Of a stretch of 64,000 nucleotides of DNA, positions 38,654 through 50,839 are shown piece after piece (the first letter of the stretch is position 1; each line of letters opens with the position of its first letter). Under the pieces are notes generated by a model. The model saw nothing but the letters and a program-made list of their open reading frames with translations. It was not told the origin of the DNA and did not search any database. The stretch spans positions 425,820,240-425,884,239 of the forward strand of contig OV050030.1 of the NCBI GenBank assembly GCA_920105625.2, in the 5' to 3' direction. Made by a program: the position numbers and the translations under genes. Source of the stretch: Clusia tigrina (Eukaryota; Arthropoda; Insecta; Diptera; Clusiidae).

Positions 38654-40660
38654 AAATCCATCCACGGCGTATGTGCAGCCATCCGAAACGGGATGATTCG
38701 CAAACCAAGTTCACATCTCGCCATTTCAAACTGCAACGGGCGCTCTTTGTCACGAAGCTCTCGCGCTATGAGTTCGAGCAGCAGCGCCATCCGCATCTCA
38801 ACAAGGATCAACTGGAGCGCAAGTTGCGCGATCGCGGCACTGACTTTGAGATGCTCATGTATTTGCACAATCTGCACAAGGAATTCGAACGGAAGATAGT
38901 GAAGAGCTTCCAGGATGTAGGGTGCGAAGTGAAATTGGCGAGCAGGTAAACCCAATGTTACCTCTCCGTCCGGCGTCTTACCTGCTCAGTTTAATTGAAA
39001 CAATTTCTTTCTTTTACACTCTCACACACACACAAAACTTTAGAGTGGAGTTTAGAAGTTCACTGAGCAAGGACGTTATGAAGTGGGCTGATGTCATCAT
39101 ACCCATTGGCGGCGATGGCACATTCCTGTTGGCGGCTGGTCGCGCAAGTCCGCTCTTTGCACAGAGCCAGCATAAAACACCAATTGTGGGCTTCAACTCG
39201 GATCCGAAACGCTCTGAGGGAAGACTTTTGCTGCCCAAGCAGTATTCGGAAAATCCAGAGGAAGCAGTGGCAAGGATAAAAAGTGTACGTAGCTTTAATT
39301 AAACAAATTCATGCTTGAGCTTTGCTTGGTTGCGCAACACCACCACCACTGTGGTAATTCTATGTAAGCTCTATCAAAGCAATGCTGAAGCGAAAGTTAC
39401 TTAAGCGTTTCGAAGGGTTTCGGTTTCGCAAAATCTAGTTGAGAAATCACGTCAGCATTGCTCTCTTTATAGGGGGATTTTGAGTGGATGCATCGCTCAC
39501 GCATTCGCACAACCTTGCTGGGCAGCAATGGAAGTATTCCCGAATCTACGGATTTGTATCGTCATACGGTCACGAAAATGGAGCAAGAAAAAACCGAACC
39601 GGAATACTTGAGCAGTGCCATGGCCAAAAAGTACAGTGCGAAAATGAAGCGGGTCCTGCCGTATTTGGCGTTAAATGAGGTACGCTTCAACACGAACAAC
39701 AACAACAACAACAAAATATTAATGCAACACTGTATATTTCCTTAATAGGTCTTTATTGGCGAGAACATTTCTTCGCGTGTGTCTCTTTTGCAACTGGCCA
39801 TAAATCACCAGGACGTTGTGAATAAGACGAAGTGCTCAGGCCTGTGCGTTAGCACTGGCACGGGGTCCACATCATGGCATACAAGGTAAATATTGGATCT
39901 GTTCACAGAATTTATTTTTTTATTTCTATATTTGAGAGACCAATTTTGGTAGAGAGAGTGGTGCAAAGATGAGCTGAAAATGGACTATTTTCCATCAGCT
40001 CTCTTCTCTTTGAATGCTTCCATTTATCGCTTCTAAGACCGTTCATATTTTTCAGCATAAATCGTATAACAAAGCGACATGTGGAAGACTTATTGCGAAT
40101 TTTACCAATTTCTGAGAAAGATGATGTACTAAAAAACATCGACGCTGAGGCAATTGCACAGGAGTATAATCAAAAGTTGCTGTTTGCCCCAGGTAATACT
40201 CGCCACTACCCCACTGTGGGGTTTTGCAGCACTATTCTTGGCATGGAAACTTTCTTCTTTTATAAAGGAAATAAGTTACTAGCTTCCAGAATACGGCTGA
40301 AGGTCAATTCTCTCGTTAATGCTTATGTTTAATTTGTTTTTCTCTGTTTCCAGACGATCCACGGCTGTGCTATTCAATACGCGAACAAATATGCGTGGGC
40401 GTTTGGCCCTCCCCCAAGGGGTTAGAGGCGCGAAAGTTCATAGAGACTTTATTTGTGAAATCACGTTGCATTGACGCAAGTAAGTTGGGGGCTTGGCATT
40501 TGTATGCACTCGCACAGGGACTTCTTTTGCTCACTTTCATATTTCTTTTGATTCAGATCTTGTAATTGATGGCAGCATTTCCTATCCGTTTAATGACGGC
40601 GCGAAGGTTATATTGGAGATGCATCCGGAGGACGCGCTGCTGACGATAGCATTGGATTGA
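38654..40660 (+). CDS. NADK2: Mitochondrial-type NAD kinase (NADK2 family), 7 exons seen
   Basis: Phosphorylates NAD to NADP using ATP; in animals this family is mitochondrial. Exons: 38654-38945, 39044-39284, 39473-39679, 39749-39895 with the actual end at 39885, 40056-40192, 40354-40479, 40557-40660 (stop TGA). All junctions are GT/AG and in phase. Family blocks in order: TKLSRYEFEQQR, WADVIIPIGGDGTFLLAAG (nucleotide-binding GGDGT), NSDPKRSEG, LNEVFIGENISSR, STGTGSTSWHTSINRI, LCYSIREQI and LVIDGG. The first ATG in the visible frame is 38671, giving 408 residues. The open frame continues to the acceptor at 38653, so a targeting-peptide exon probably lies upstream. AATAAAA follows at about 40706. 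It converges with the helicase gene, 191 bp apart. Confidence 0.92.
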
Positions 40661-40851
40661 CCACAGTGGAAAATGTGTGATTGACACACAACTTTCAACC
40701 AAAACAATAAAACCCTTATTCGACCAGCTTTAATTGTAAAAGTGTATAAAGTATAATTTAAAATCATTTTTTTAGTTAACCTCAACAATATTTAAACTGT
40801 ACGTGTATCTTAAAAGTTAACCAAATATATGCTATACAACTATATTTAATG

Positions 40852-43800
40852 TCATTTCGCGGCCTTGCTTTTCCTTTTCTCCTTACCAGTTAACAATTTT
40901 TTACCTTTCTTCGCTCCCCCCAACTTGCCCTTCAGTTGTTTTTGTTTGGTACTCTTTCTTTTTGGTAAGTCCTTACTTCCTCCTGCTGCGTCTTTTTTTG
41001 TGTCCGTTCTCTGCGGCTTCTTCTCGAAACGTTCTGTATTCACAGTTTTAAAGCGTTCATCCTGCATTAACCCCCACGGCTCCCTCTGTGGCAAGTCCTT
41101 GAGACGTTCTTTGCGTTTGCGTCGTATTTCGCGTAGTCTGTCCTTCTGTTTCTTACGGTAACTGCCAAATAAGGTAAAACTGTATACTCTGAACAAGGCA
41201 TAACAAGGACCAAACTTACACTCCTTCCATTTCATCCGGATCCTTGCCGTCCAGAATCCATTCTTTGCGTCTGTAGTTTTGAGCACGTTCATCGAAATCA
41301 TTGTTGTCCATTTGAATTTCCGATTCCCGACGAGTCACGTTGACTTGCATGAAAATGCGCTCAACCATGCGTTCTAACAAAGACGGTAAAAGGATAATTA
41401 TATATCAAAAAATATTTTACACTAATATAGGGCAGAAGAGAGATATTATGAGGTTAGTTAGCTTACTCCGAGCGAGGAGCGTCCACCTTTCACGGATAGG
41501 GCACGTAATCACGGTGGTTACGACACGTAATCACGGTGGTTACGACACGTAATCACGGTGGTTACGACACGTAATCACGGTGGTTACGACACGTAATCAC
41601 GGTGGTTACGACACGTAATCACGGTGGTTACGACACGTAATCACGGTGGTTACGACACGTAATCACGGTGGTTACGACACGTAATCACGGTGGTTACGAC
41701 ACGTAATCACGGTGGTTACGACACGTAATCACGGTGGTTACGACACGTAATCACGGTGGTTACGACACGTAATCACGGTGGTTACGACACGTAATCACGG
41801 TGGTTACGACACGTAATCACGGTGGTTACGACACGTAATCACGGTGGTTACGACACGTAATCACGGTGGTTACGACACGTAATCACGGTGGTTACGACAC
41901 GTAATCACGGTGGTTACGACACGTAATCACGGTGGTTACGACACGTAATCATGGTGATTACGACACGTAATCACGGTGGTTACAGCGCGTAATCATGGTG
42001 GTTACGGCACGTAATCAAGGTGGTTACGACACGTAATCATGGTGGTTACGACACGTAATCATGGTGGTTACGACACGTAATCATGGTGGTTACGACACGT
42101 AATCATGGTGGTTACGACACGTAATCATGGTGGTTACGACACGTAATCACGGTGGTTACGACACGTAATCACGGTGGTTACGACACGTAATCACGGTGGT
42201 TACGACACGTAATCACGGTGGTTACGACACGTAATCACGGTGGTTACGACACGTAATCACGGTGGTTACGACACGTAATCACGGTGGTTACGACACGTAA
42301 TCACGGTGGTTACGACACGTAATCATGGTGATTGCGACACGTAATCATGGTGATTACGACACGTAATCATGGTGGTTACGACACGTAATCATGGTGGTTA
42401 CGACACGTAATCACGGTGGTTACGACACGTAATCACGGTGGTTACGACACGTAATCACGGTGGTTACGACACGTAATCACGGTGGTTACGACACGTAATC
42501 ATGCTGGTTACGACACGTAATCACGGTGGTTACGACACGTAATCACGGTGGTTACGACACGTAATCACGGTGGTTACGACACGTAATCACGGTGGTTACG
42601 ACACGTAATCACGGTGGTTACGACACGTAATCACGGTGGTTACGACACGTAATCATGGTGATTACGACACGTAATCACGGTGGTTACAGCGCGTAATCAT
42701 GGTGGTTACGGCACGTAATCAAGGTGGTTACGACACGTAATCATGGTGGTTACGACACGTAATCATGGTGGTTACGACACGTAATCATGGTGGTTACGAC
42801 ACGTAATCATGGTGGTTACGACACGTAATCATGGTGGTTACGACACGTAATCATGGTGGTTACGACACGTAATCATGGTGGTTACGACACGTAATCATGG
42901 TGGGCATTAAAAAGTATTTCCAGACTCGGATTTTACAAAATTTTTTGTTTTCAATGCAAGAAATTTAAAGAAATTGTGATAAAAAATTAATTAACGTAAA
43001 GAAACACTCCGGAATTTTGTGGAAGAGTATCTGAGTATCCAGGTACCCAGTGAGTAGATATTATAATGCACGATCCCTACCAAATTTTCTTCTCAGCAAC
43101 CTGGGGTCCTAGCAAGTAAACGACCTCAATTAACCTGGTTATGTTTTGCAATTTCGAAGTTGGTCTTCAGTTGCATGCGATCTTCAGGCAGTGCATAGCG
43201 TGTCTGCCACTCCTCTTCGCTGATGTACTTAAACTTATCTCTCTTGGGATTCACTCTTAGAGTTGAGTAGATTCCCGTTCCCGCGGAACAATAGGAATTA
43301 ATTATTAAGGCTTGCCTGGCTTGGTGCTTGCCATCTCTTTGGGTTAAGGAACCCACCACTTAGAACCATTGACTTTATCTCCATTAATGAATTCCAAGCG
43401 GTTTGCAATGCTTTTACTAATTACTTCGACATTAAATAGTTCAGTCCTCTGAAATACTTTTCCCAGTGGACACCACCCTTCAGAAGGATATTAGCTCTGT
43501 CTTCCGCAGATTTCAGTTGAATCCTCTTCCCTTAAATATATCCCAGGCCCACTGCCTTTTTTATTTTCCTCTTTGACTGACTATATCTATAAATACTGCT
43601 ATCCTGGTGAGAGTTACTCGGAAGTAGGACTTGTGAACTCTCGTTTAAACTTTCAAGGATCGGATGGATTTTGTAAGTCAAATTCTATGCTGGGGTTTTT
43701 AAAATGGAACTCTAAATGAAGTCACTGAAATCCATGTAGATCTTAATTGAGTTGCTGCTGGGCGGAAGATGTTTTCTGTTGTTCTTGTTAGAAACCTGAT

Positions 43801-45789
43801 TAATGAATGGATTACTTAGCATGCTTAGTACACCCTCGAAAAGCCTACGGCATTGATTCATTTTGGTACAGTTCCCCAGCGATATTCTTACTGTTTAAAC
43901 TAAGGAAAACCCGAAGCGAATCGTCAACTGTTCCAAGGGTTAACAAGCACCTGTCTTCCATGGATATAGCTTAAAGATTATGTAGTGAAGAGGAGGAAAT
44001 TGCAGAATATATTACGAATCAACACACTTGGACCCATTGTGATAATACGTGAAGGTGAACTTAAATCCAATATTTCTGTCCTAAACCACAAGGATCTAAT
44101 AACGAACTCTGACAACTGTTCTTTTAGATATTCAAGAGAAGTGGTCAAGTAGTATGGTTGTAAGATTTTATTAGAGGATTCCCTGACAATCGCAGATATG
44201 CTGGAAACTTCTTTCACTTGGGGTGCTACAAAGATTTACCCATTAGCTTATCAAGAAGCTGAGGCAACGTTATTGCAACGATGAGTCCACTAGATGGAGA
44301 ATATATGAATTCTGGCTTTAATGACCACCTCAAGGTTTACTCAATCTGCATACTTATATAGTATTATTAAAGGGACTTACGATCAATTGGATGCTCCGTC
44401 AGCTTCGTGTTAATGGCGTTCTCAATGGCTCCCAGCAGCTCTAGATCCCGTGGAAATCGAAATATGGATATGGCTAGGCCTTTGCGCCCAGCTCTGGCTG
44501 TACGACCTACTCGATGTATATATTCCTTAGGAGTGCGTGGCAGTAGGTGATTGATAATCAGTTGTACGCTGGGTATATCCAAGCCTCTGGCAGCCACATC
44601 GGTGGCAATTAAAGTGTGTACGTGATTAGACTTGAAGCGGTTGAGAGCAGCGACCCGCTCCTTTTGACGCATAAATCCATGCAGACACACATTTTCGATA
44701 CCGATATTATTGAGAGTCATTGACAGCAATTGACAGTATCTAAGAAATTGGCATAAAACAATTAAATCCATTGGTCAACTAAATGGAGAATACTCACTTT
44801 TTGGTGTTGGTAAAAATCATGACATTCGCATTTTCGTTCTCCTCTTGGTATTTACGCAGAGCTTCAATTAAAACCATATCACGATCATAATTCGCACACA
44901 GTAAGTAGCGCTGATCGAGTGTGTCCACGGTAGCTATTTGCGACGTCTCTGACCATTCGAAGCACTGAATATTTTAAAAGGGTGAATCGGATCGTGAGCG
45001 AAAAACTAACTCTCTGTATAGTTTGTACTCACATCTTTGGCAATAGGGAAAATACTCGACTCTTTCATGAAGTCCTTCATTGTGGCCGAGAAGAATAAAT
45101 TCTGACGTTGCTTGGGTAGGCAGCGCTCAATTATGTCCAGACTCTTTTCGAAATCACCGTTAAGCATGCGATCCGCTTCATCGACGACGAGAAATTTTAA
45201 ATTATCAAACGAAAAAGTATCACAACCGGTCAGATGATCTGCCAGGCGGCCGGGCATAGCCACTACAATATGCGGACGTTGCATTAACTTTTGACTCTCG
45301 ATCATTTGATCCGTACCGCCAGAAACAACGCACACACGCACTCCCATCGGCTGTCCTGCGACCAAGAACTGTTCCGAAATCTAAACAGAGTAGGAAAATG
45401 ATAACACAGTAACTATGTCCACAATCGCAGGCAACTAACCTGATAAGCCAACTCGTGGGTAGGCGTCAGTACGAGAGCGAAATGACTGACTGGCTCCTCG
45501 CTCAGCTTCTCCAATATGGGCAGAGCAAATGCAAAGGTTTTGCCGGAGCCCGTTTTAGCTGCGCCGATGCAATCTTGCCCCGCCAGTATGGCCGGTATGC
45601 AGTTCTCTTGTATGGGCGTGGCGCCTTTAAGGCCTTTTCATGTTGCATGGGAAGTACATAAATAGGTCTTAAATAAATTACATTAAAGTGATAATAGAGT
45701 TTTCTGTAATTACCTAATTTCTGCAACTGCTTTCCCAGCCAAGGCCTTAAGCCCAAAGCTGTAAAAGGATTATTATCCTTTTTTAGCAT
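40852..45789 (-). CDS. Dbp45A: DEAD-box RNA helicase DDX49/Dbp45A, 7 exons
   Basis: ATP-dependent RNA helicase; orthologues (DDX49, yeast Dbp8) act in nucleolar pre-rRNA processing for the 40S subunit. Exons (minus): 45789-45714, 45633-45440, 45380-45033, 44964-44798, 44739-44381, 41373-41220, 41161-40852; spliced length is 535 residues, all in phase. Motifs: Q-motif region [10 protein letters not shown], Walker [16 protein letters not shown] (usual PTRELA), GG, TPGR-type [13 protein letters not shown] in [12 protein letters not shown], then [17 protein letters not shown] and [10 protein letters not shown]. The C-terminus is lysine-rich. Intron 5 is about 3 kb and holds a minisatellite; the other introns are 58-80 bp except exon 6/7. 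The gene is close to eS24 upstream and convergent with NADK2. Confidence 0.93.
41374..44380. other. Large intron 5 of the helicase gene
   Basis: 3007 bp, far longer than the other introns of this gene. It contains the 22-bp minisatellite (41502-42903) and then about 1.4 kb of unremarkable DNA. A 77-codon minus frame at 43126-43359 ([20 protein letters not shown]) looks protein-like but I cannot assign it; it may be a relic of an inserted sequence. Confidence 0.75.
41502..42903. repeat. 22-bp minisatellite, about 64 copies, with higher-order repeat
   Basis: Tandem 22-bp units built on the near-palindrome GTAATCACGGTGGTTAC joined by GACAC. Variants (CATGG, GATTACG, CAGCGCG, GGCACG, CAAGG) occur in the same order twice, starting at about 41948 and about 42652. 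The diagnostic TACAGCGCGT is at 41981 and 42685, exactly 704 bp (32 units) apart, so the array was itself duplicated in a block. Confidence 0.97.
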
Positions 45790-46817
45790 ATTTTGTAGGG
45801 GAATATAGATTTAATTTTCTACTGCGTTCATTTGTAAACAAACTGCGAATGAAAATGAAAATTAGCAAAACACATGGCAATACAGGGTTGCATTTTCCCC
45901 ATGTTAAAAATGTACTTTTTGGAATTAACTCACAGCAGGTTGGCGTGGCACTTCACTAAATCCTCTTTCAATGGAACGGAATATCAAAGATTAAATCTAT
46001 GCGGAATTTGATAAATGGAATGTCGATTTATACCTTTTGTAGAATATTTCACCGGTTTGCAAAGTAGTGAAATAAGTAATGGTGCAAAGTTAGGTTTTGT
46101 AAATATCTTGACACTTTTTAAAAAACGGCCCTCAATTTTGTCGTATTGAAACAGAAGATAAGAGGAAGGGAAGGAACTCGCAGCAATTCTCCAACGAAGG
46201 ACAAGCCAAGTTTCTGCAAGTCTTGTATCACTAATCAAAGTACTCGCAAGCTAGTGAAAGTATTAACAGTTGAACCCTGTGCGCTGATAATCAGCACAAC
46301 ATTCCTACACATTGGTATATTAAATCCATATCTTAATCAACAAATTTGGAGACCACAAACAGCTTGAAAGCGTAATAGACCCGTTTTACAAACAATTAAA
46401 TTTGCAACTTCCCTCTTCTTTAAGACAATTTGATTTGTTTATGCCAAACTTGACCACAAAGAATGATTCCCTATATTTCTGGACCAGGCTATATTAGTTG
46501 GCAATTGTACCATTATTAGCTTTGCATAAATTAAAGTTTCCAACACTAAGTGCACAATCAAATATCATACTGAAATACTTATAAATAAAAATAATAGTTT
46601 TTGTATTTAAATTTACTTTCAAAGCTTACTTTATTTACATATAAATAAAAACAATGTTCGCTTCCACCGGTCTTTTTATAGGTCGGTACAATCAATCATT
46701 CCAAAAGTAAATGAAGTAAAAATCTAGATTGTTATTTGATTCTCGATATATAAAAAAAACTACACGAGCTGTTGCAGTTATTTGCGACAGTTGGATTCGC
46801 TGCTACTTTGTGTCCAT
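45790..46817. other. Intergenic between helicase 5' end and eS24 3' end
   Basis: No gene recognised. The part near 45790-45850 should contain the helicase start site. AATAAAG on the minus strand at about 46630 is a candidate poly(A) signal for eS24. Confidence 0.6.
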
Positions 46818-47216
46818 TTACTTCTTGGCACCTTGGCCGATCTTTGCCTTGGCAGTACCGCGCACCTTCTTCATTCTGTTACGACGTTCCTTACGTTGTT
46901 TGCGTGTTTGTTTCTTCTGTTCGAAGAGACCGTGACGTGCCAGACGATGTTTTGGTTCGAACTTCTTGGCAAAGTCCAGGGTATCGTAGATCAAGGCGAA
47001 GCCAGTCGAACGACCACCGCCGAAGTTTGTGCGGAAACCAAAAACGAAGCACACATCTGGGGTGACTTTGTACATTGAAGCGAGCTTCTCGCGGATATCT
47101 TTCTTGTTTACTGAGGATAGACCTGGGTGCAGAACATCACAGACCATTTGCTTTCTGCACAGAAGGCGGTTGGTCATAAATTTACGGGTGCGAATGGTTG
47201 CTGTAGATTCGGACAT
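46818..47216 (-). CDS. RpS24: Ribosomal protein eS24
   Basis: 132-residue small-subunit ribosomal protein. Conserved blocks: [71 protein letters not shown] and the basic end [18 protein letters not shown]. The ATG at 47216 gives the family start ([13 protein letters not shown]); a longer in-frame reading crosses a splice acceptor (TTTGCAG ending at 47234). A 5' untranslated exon ending at 47540 with donor GTAAAA is likely. It would begin near a pyrimidine tract TTCTTTCTTT (about 47605-47614, minus), which suits a TOP-type start. The coding part is a single exon. Confidence 0.96.
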   Translation of the reverse strand: MSESTATIRTRKFMTNRLLCRKQMVCDVLHPGLSSVNKKDIREKLASMYKVTPDVCFVFGFRTNFGGGRSTGFALIYDTLDFAKKFEPKHRLARHGLFEQKKQTRKQRKERRNRMKKVRGTAKAKIGQGAKK

Positions 47217-47540
47217 TTTGTCGCAGTTCTGCAAATACAACAAATAATGCAAGATACATTAATAATTAACATGACGAGAAGAATGCACACAATTTAATAA
47301 AGTTATGTTGTTGTCCTACTGCCCAAAAACATAACCTCACAAAGAGAGGTGCTCCGCGTTTGGCGTTTGACAGTTCGTCCGTGGCTTCATACACAGTGCT
47401 TAAACGCTCCACGTGTATGGCAAAGCATACTTTTACACTTTCTCAGATTATTGTTACAAACATGTTCACTTTGTGGATGAAGCCGCACATCACTTTGTCT
47501 AATTTGTGCTACATTTAAAGAAATTGTTATCATTTTTACC

Positions 47541-47614
47541 TGTTAAAACACTTGAAAAGTATTAAAACACGTCTTCGATGCGGACAGAATTTTTTGTAAA
47601 GAAAGAATATGGCC
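47541..47614 (-). promoter_or_regulatory. Putative eS24 5' non-coding exon and start region
   Basis: The minus strand shows a pyrimidine stretch followed by about 70 nt and a donor AACAG/GTAAAA. Inferred from ribosomal-protein gene structure, not proven. Confidence 0.45.
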
Positions 47615-49061
47615 GTCACGTTTTTTCGTCAAGTTGTTGAAACTGATTTTCATAGAAATTGACAGCTTAGCGACAGGGCTGGCACAGATGGCGATATGAT
47701 TTCTAACTTTATTTTAAAAGCTAAATGATATACAAAACTCTGTGTGTATGTTTTGTTTGAGCATATACAAATATTTCCATAATTAGATAACATAAATATT
47801 TACTTATTGGCAGTAGAAATGTGAATTTTTTGTCATTAAGTATAGTAAGTAAACAATATTTTCAATTCTATATGTTTTCTTAATTTTTCTTGCAACCAAT
47901 TCCGTAATTGTGAATGCGTTTAATTCACAATGAATACTATTAATGCTACCAAAGTTGATACCCACCAGTAAAATTTTAAACTAGTTACTATTATGTGGGT
48001 CGATAATTGTTAAAAATTAGTTAGGCACTAATTAAAAATTCATGTAGAGAGAGAGAGAGGCAGTTTAAAAAGGTAATCAAAAAATAGTTTAAATTAAATC
48101 TAATGCTTAATTTACCTTAATGGTATTCGTTTTATTACCGCACAGATTATCAATAAGCCAACAGTAACACCTTTTAACAAAATACCTTTTATGTTCAAAT
48201 AGCTAAGAGGGGTTTATATCCAATTACACACAAAGCATGAACTCGTCTGTTAATCGAGAACTGAACAATCCAATATGATTGTTCGATTTTTATAAGAGAT
48301 CAAAATTATTAAACAAATGAAATAACAGTTAGAAGTGAGCTGAATTTACCCAAGTGCCGTGATGTTGAAATTAATTGATATTTGTTTTGTTTGTTTGTTT
48401 GAACATAAGCAGGTGCAGTTGATGGAGCAATGTTGTCTAGAAGATTGCGTTATTATGTACACAGCTATCATTGATAATGCTGCATTGCCAGCGACTGTTT
48501 GGCGGGTGTGCGATGGTTGAGCTTTTAAGTTGAGTGGCCCCCACCTTCTGGAACCTGCGCAATACAGAAGTGGTTGTTCAATAGAAACCAACTTGGCGCA
48601 AGTAGATTAAATATTTCAATTCCTACTACAATTTATTCAGTATGCTGCAAAACATACATTTACATTGTTAGTATTTATGAAGGGCAAAATGTATTCAAGT
48701 TTGTTTACAAATGAAATGATTGATTTTGTTACTATTTGAACTCCTAGTCAGAAAAGAGACACATTTGATAAGGGCCGCCTTTGTTGAGCGTACGCTACCT
48801 CGCCCCCTTTTTCACATTTTTAAGTGCAGCCAGAGAATGAACCGCTGCTAATTAGGCCATGTGTCCATACCCGATACCATTGTCGTTGTTCTAGTTTCAT
48901 GTGCAAATCAAAGTACGAATTTAAGTGCTACCTCCAAATAGAATAAAATTTAATTTGCTTTCACTTGCAATGTACGATTTAAAACAATAGTTAGAAAATA
49001 TTTGAAAAGATTGTAAGTATAATTGTGATTGAGAAAGACATCCAATCCGTGACACGATCAC
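47615..49061. other. Intergenic, nothing recognised
   Basis: AT-rich. It has a short GA run (about 48044-48059) and no convincing ORF; an 81-codon minus frame at 48346-48591 has no family features. Confidence 0.6.
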
Positions 49062-49956
49062 TCAATCATTTCGGATGCATTTTTCAATGTATTGTCGCTT
49101 GTTGGCACAATCGGGAACATTTTCGTCCCACTGGTCTGTGGGACACGAGGTAAATATCTCGTTTTGCACGCAAAGGTAGATCATTTCCGGCAAGGGATCG
49201 CAATCTCGACGCTTGACACGCTGCACTATGTGACTCCGCAATTCGTTCGCTGATGGGTGAGCCAAAAAGTGGTTCAAATTAAATAAAAAATAGAACAAAA
49301 TAGAATAGAAAGTAACCTTTGCGTATGCACTTCTTGTATGCCATTTTGTACATTTTCATAAACGGATTATCCGGCGTCATTACCCAGTCAATGTAGTCCT
49401 CAGCCTTGTTGTAGCTGCACTTGCCTTTGCGACAAATCTCGGTTGCGGCGAAGACGCACTCGTAAAAACACTAATGTAGAGCAGTGGAGGGGAGGGGAAA
49501 ATTTAGATCATTTTAATGACATGCATGCAAATATGCGATAGGAGGTGTGTGTGTGTGCGTGCGTGTGCTAATTTGCATACATATAACTATGTAGCTATGT
49601 GTATGCACGAGTGTGTTTACTTGATTTGCTGCATTTCGGGTGTTGTTGCACAGTTCCAAAGCATTCGTTTTGAAAAGTTCCGGAAAGCGGCAGCAGTCGC
49701 GGGGATCCTCGTTTGAAAATAAAAATTCATGAATAAATATTTACGTTCTTTGCATGGGCAATTAACAGTGAAATAGCAATGCTTACAATTGGATTTGGAA
49801 ATTTGGAGCAATCAGGACCGTCCGTCGCGGTGCCCAGCTGCTAGAAAGAGGAGCAATAAAAAGCAACCATTCACAATTGGAGAAATTCATTTCGGCTTTA
49901 CAGCTTCTTACCACCATTCCCAATAGACAAACAGCTATTAAAGTCTTCAGCAGCAT
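49062..49956 (-). CDS. Plus-C odorant-binding protein, 5 exons
   Basis: Secreted, cysteine-rich ligand-binding protein of the fly Plus-C OBP group (Obp46a/47b/49a-like). Exons (minus): 49956-49912, 49840-49787, 49707-49621, 49470-49317, 49249-49062; 175 residues in phase. The N-terminal hydrophobic stretch MLLKTLIAVCLLGMV is a signal peptide. Then come DGPDCSKFPNPI, the diagnostic DCCRFPELF double cysteine, CNNTRNAANQCFYECVFAATEIC, GKCSYNKAEDYIDW, KKCIRK, RRDCDPLPEMIYLCVQNEIFTSCP, DCANKRQYIEKC. More than six cysteines fits Plus-C. Introns are 50-150 bp. The acceptor of exon 3 (CAAACGAG) is weak, so that junction is the least certain. Olfactory function is assumed from the family; many Plus-C members are expressed elsewhere. 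Confidence 0.8.
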
Positions 49957-50167
49957 TTTAACTTTTAACACAATTTTAGTTTATTATTTTTTAATTTTAA
50001 TCGCAGAGAATCCTATTTTCCGGTCTCACTCTGAGTAACGCTCTCCGGTTGACTGAACGCTGGAGAACTGCAGAATGCATTTAAATGTGAAAGCTGTGGG
50101 AAAGCTCTGTTGAAGCTTTTGTTTAGGAGGGGAAGAGCACGCGATCTTGTCTGCAATTATCAATTAA

Positions 50168-50627
50168 TTAAATATCGCCGCATTTTGTGTTTGTTTGTTT
50201 TTTTTCATTTTTGTTTTTGGTACTTAATCGGTTATTTTGTTGTTGTTCTTTTTATACCCTATACTATGAAATAGGGTAAAATAGTGTTGTACGAGCTTTG
50301 TGGACACTGCTTTGACCAAATACGATATATTATACGATATTTGGTTTTGACTCCAGAAGTAGGCATGGCAAGTATGGGTTTATAAAGCTGACTTAACTGT
50401 GGGCAGTATTTTGAGAATACGTTGGAATTATCGTATTGCACATGACTGTGTCCTTTGTATTATATTGGTTACACTCAAATACGAGATATAATACTATATA
50501 TAATACGATATTTTGTAGCACTCATAATTTGCTTTTTTAGTGTATGTAGTTCTTTTCAATTGAAATTATTTATACGAGTTGTAAAATTTAATTTTGTTAT
50601 ACCTTATTAGTAAGACATTATGTAGAC
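50168..50627. other. Intergenic with TATACCCT hairpin
   Basis: TATACCCTATACTATGAAAT followed by AGGGTAAAATA (about 50254-50283) forms a small imperfect hairpin. The rest is AT-rich without features. Confidence 0.4.
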
Positions 50628-50830
50628 CAGAGGTCGCCAAAGTGGTCTATATAGACCCCCAGGGGTCAATTTAACAAAAGCGGGGGTCGATCTTAGCCAG
50701 GGGATTTTGCGATTTTCGTAAAAAAATACAAAGTTTGCTTTAATTAACAGAAAATTACTTTTATGGGGGTCGATGGAGATGTCGAAAAATAATATAGGGA
50801 TCGATGATCACAAAAGTTTGGCGGCCCATG
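50628..50830. mobile_element. Short hAT-like MITE
   Basis: 203 bp with imperfect terminal inverted repeats CAGAGGTCGCCAAAG and (reverse complement of right end) CATGGGCCGCCAAAC, flanked by 8-bp direct repeats ATGTAGAC/ATGCAGAC (one mismatch). Termini and duplication length are those of hAT elements. Internal GGGGGTCGAT motifs are repeated. Non-coding. Confidence 0.65.
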
Positions 50831-50839
50831 ATGCAGACT

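Noticed and set aside
41340..41552. Frame running into the minisatellite
   Set aside because: Repeat-derived; lies in an intron on the other strand.
41502..42903. CRISPR-like array
   Set aside because: Head-to-tail 22-bp units without spacers in a eukaryotic intron; it is a minisatellite.
47217..47252. N-terminal extension of eS24
   Set aside because: Starts before a splice acceptor, and the family begins at the ATG at 47216.
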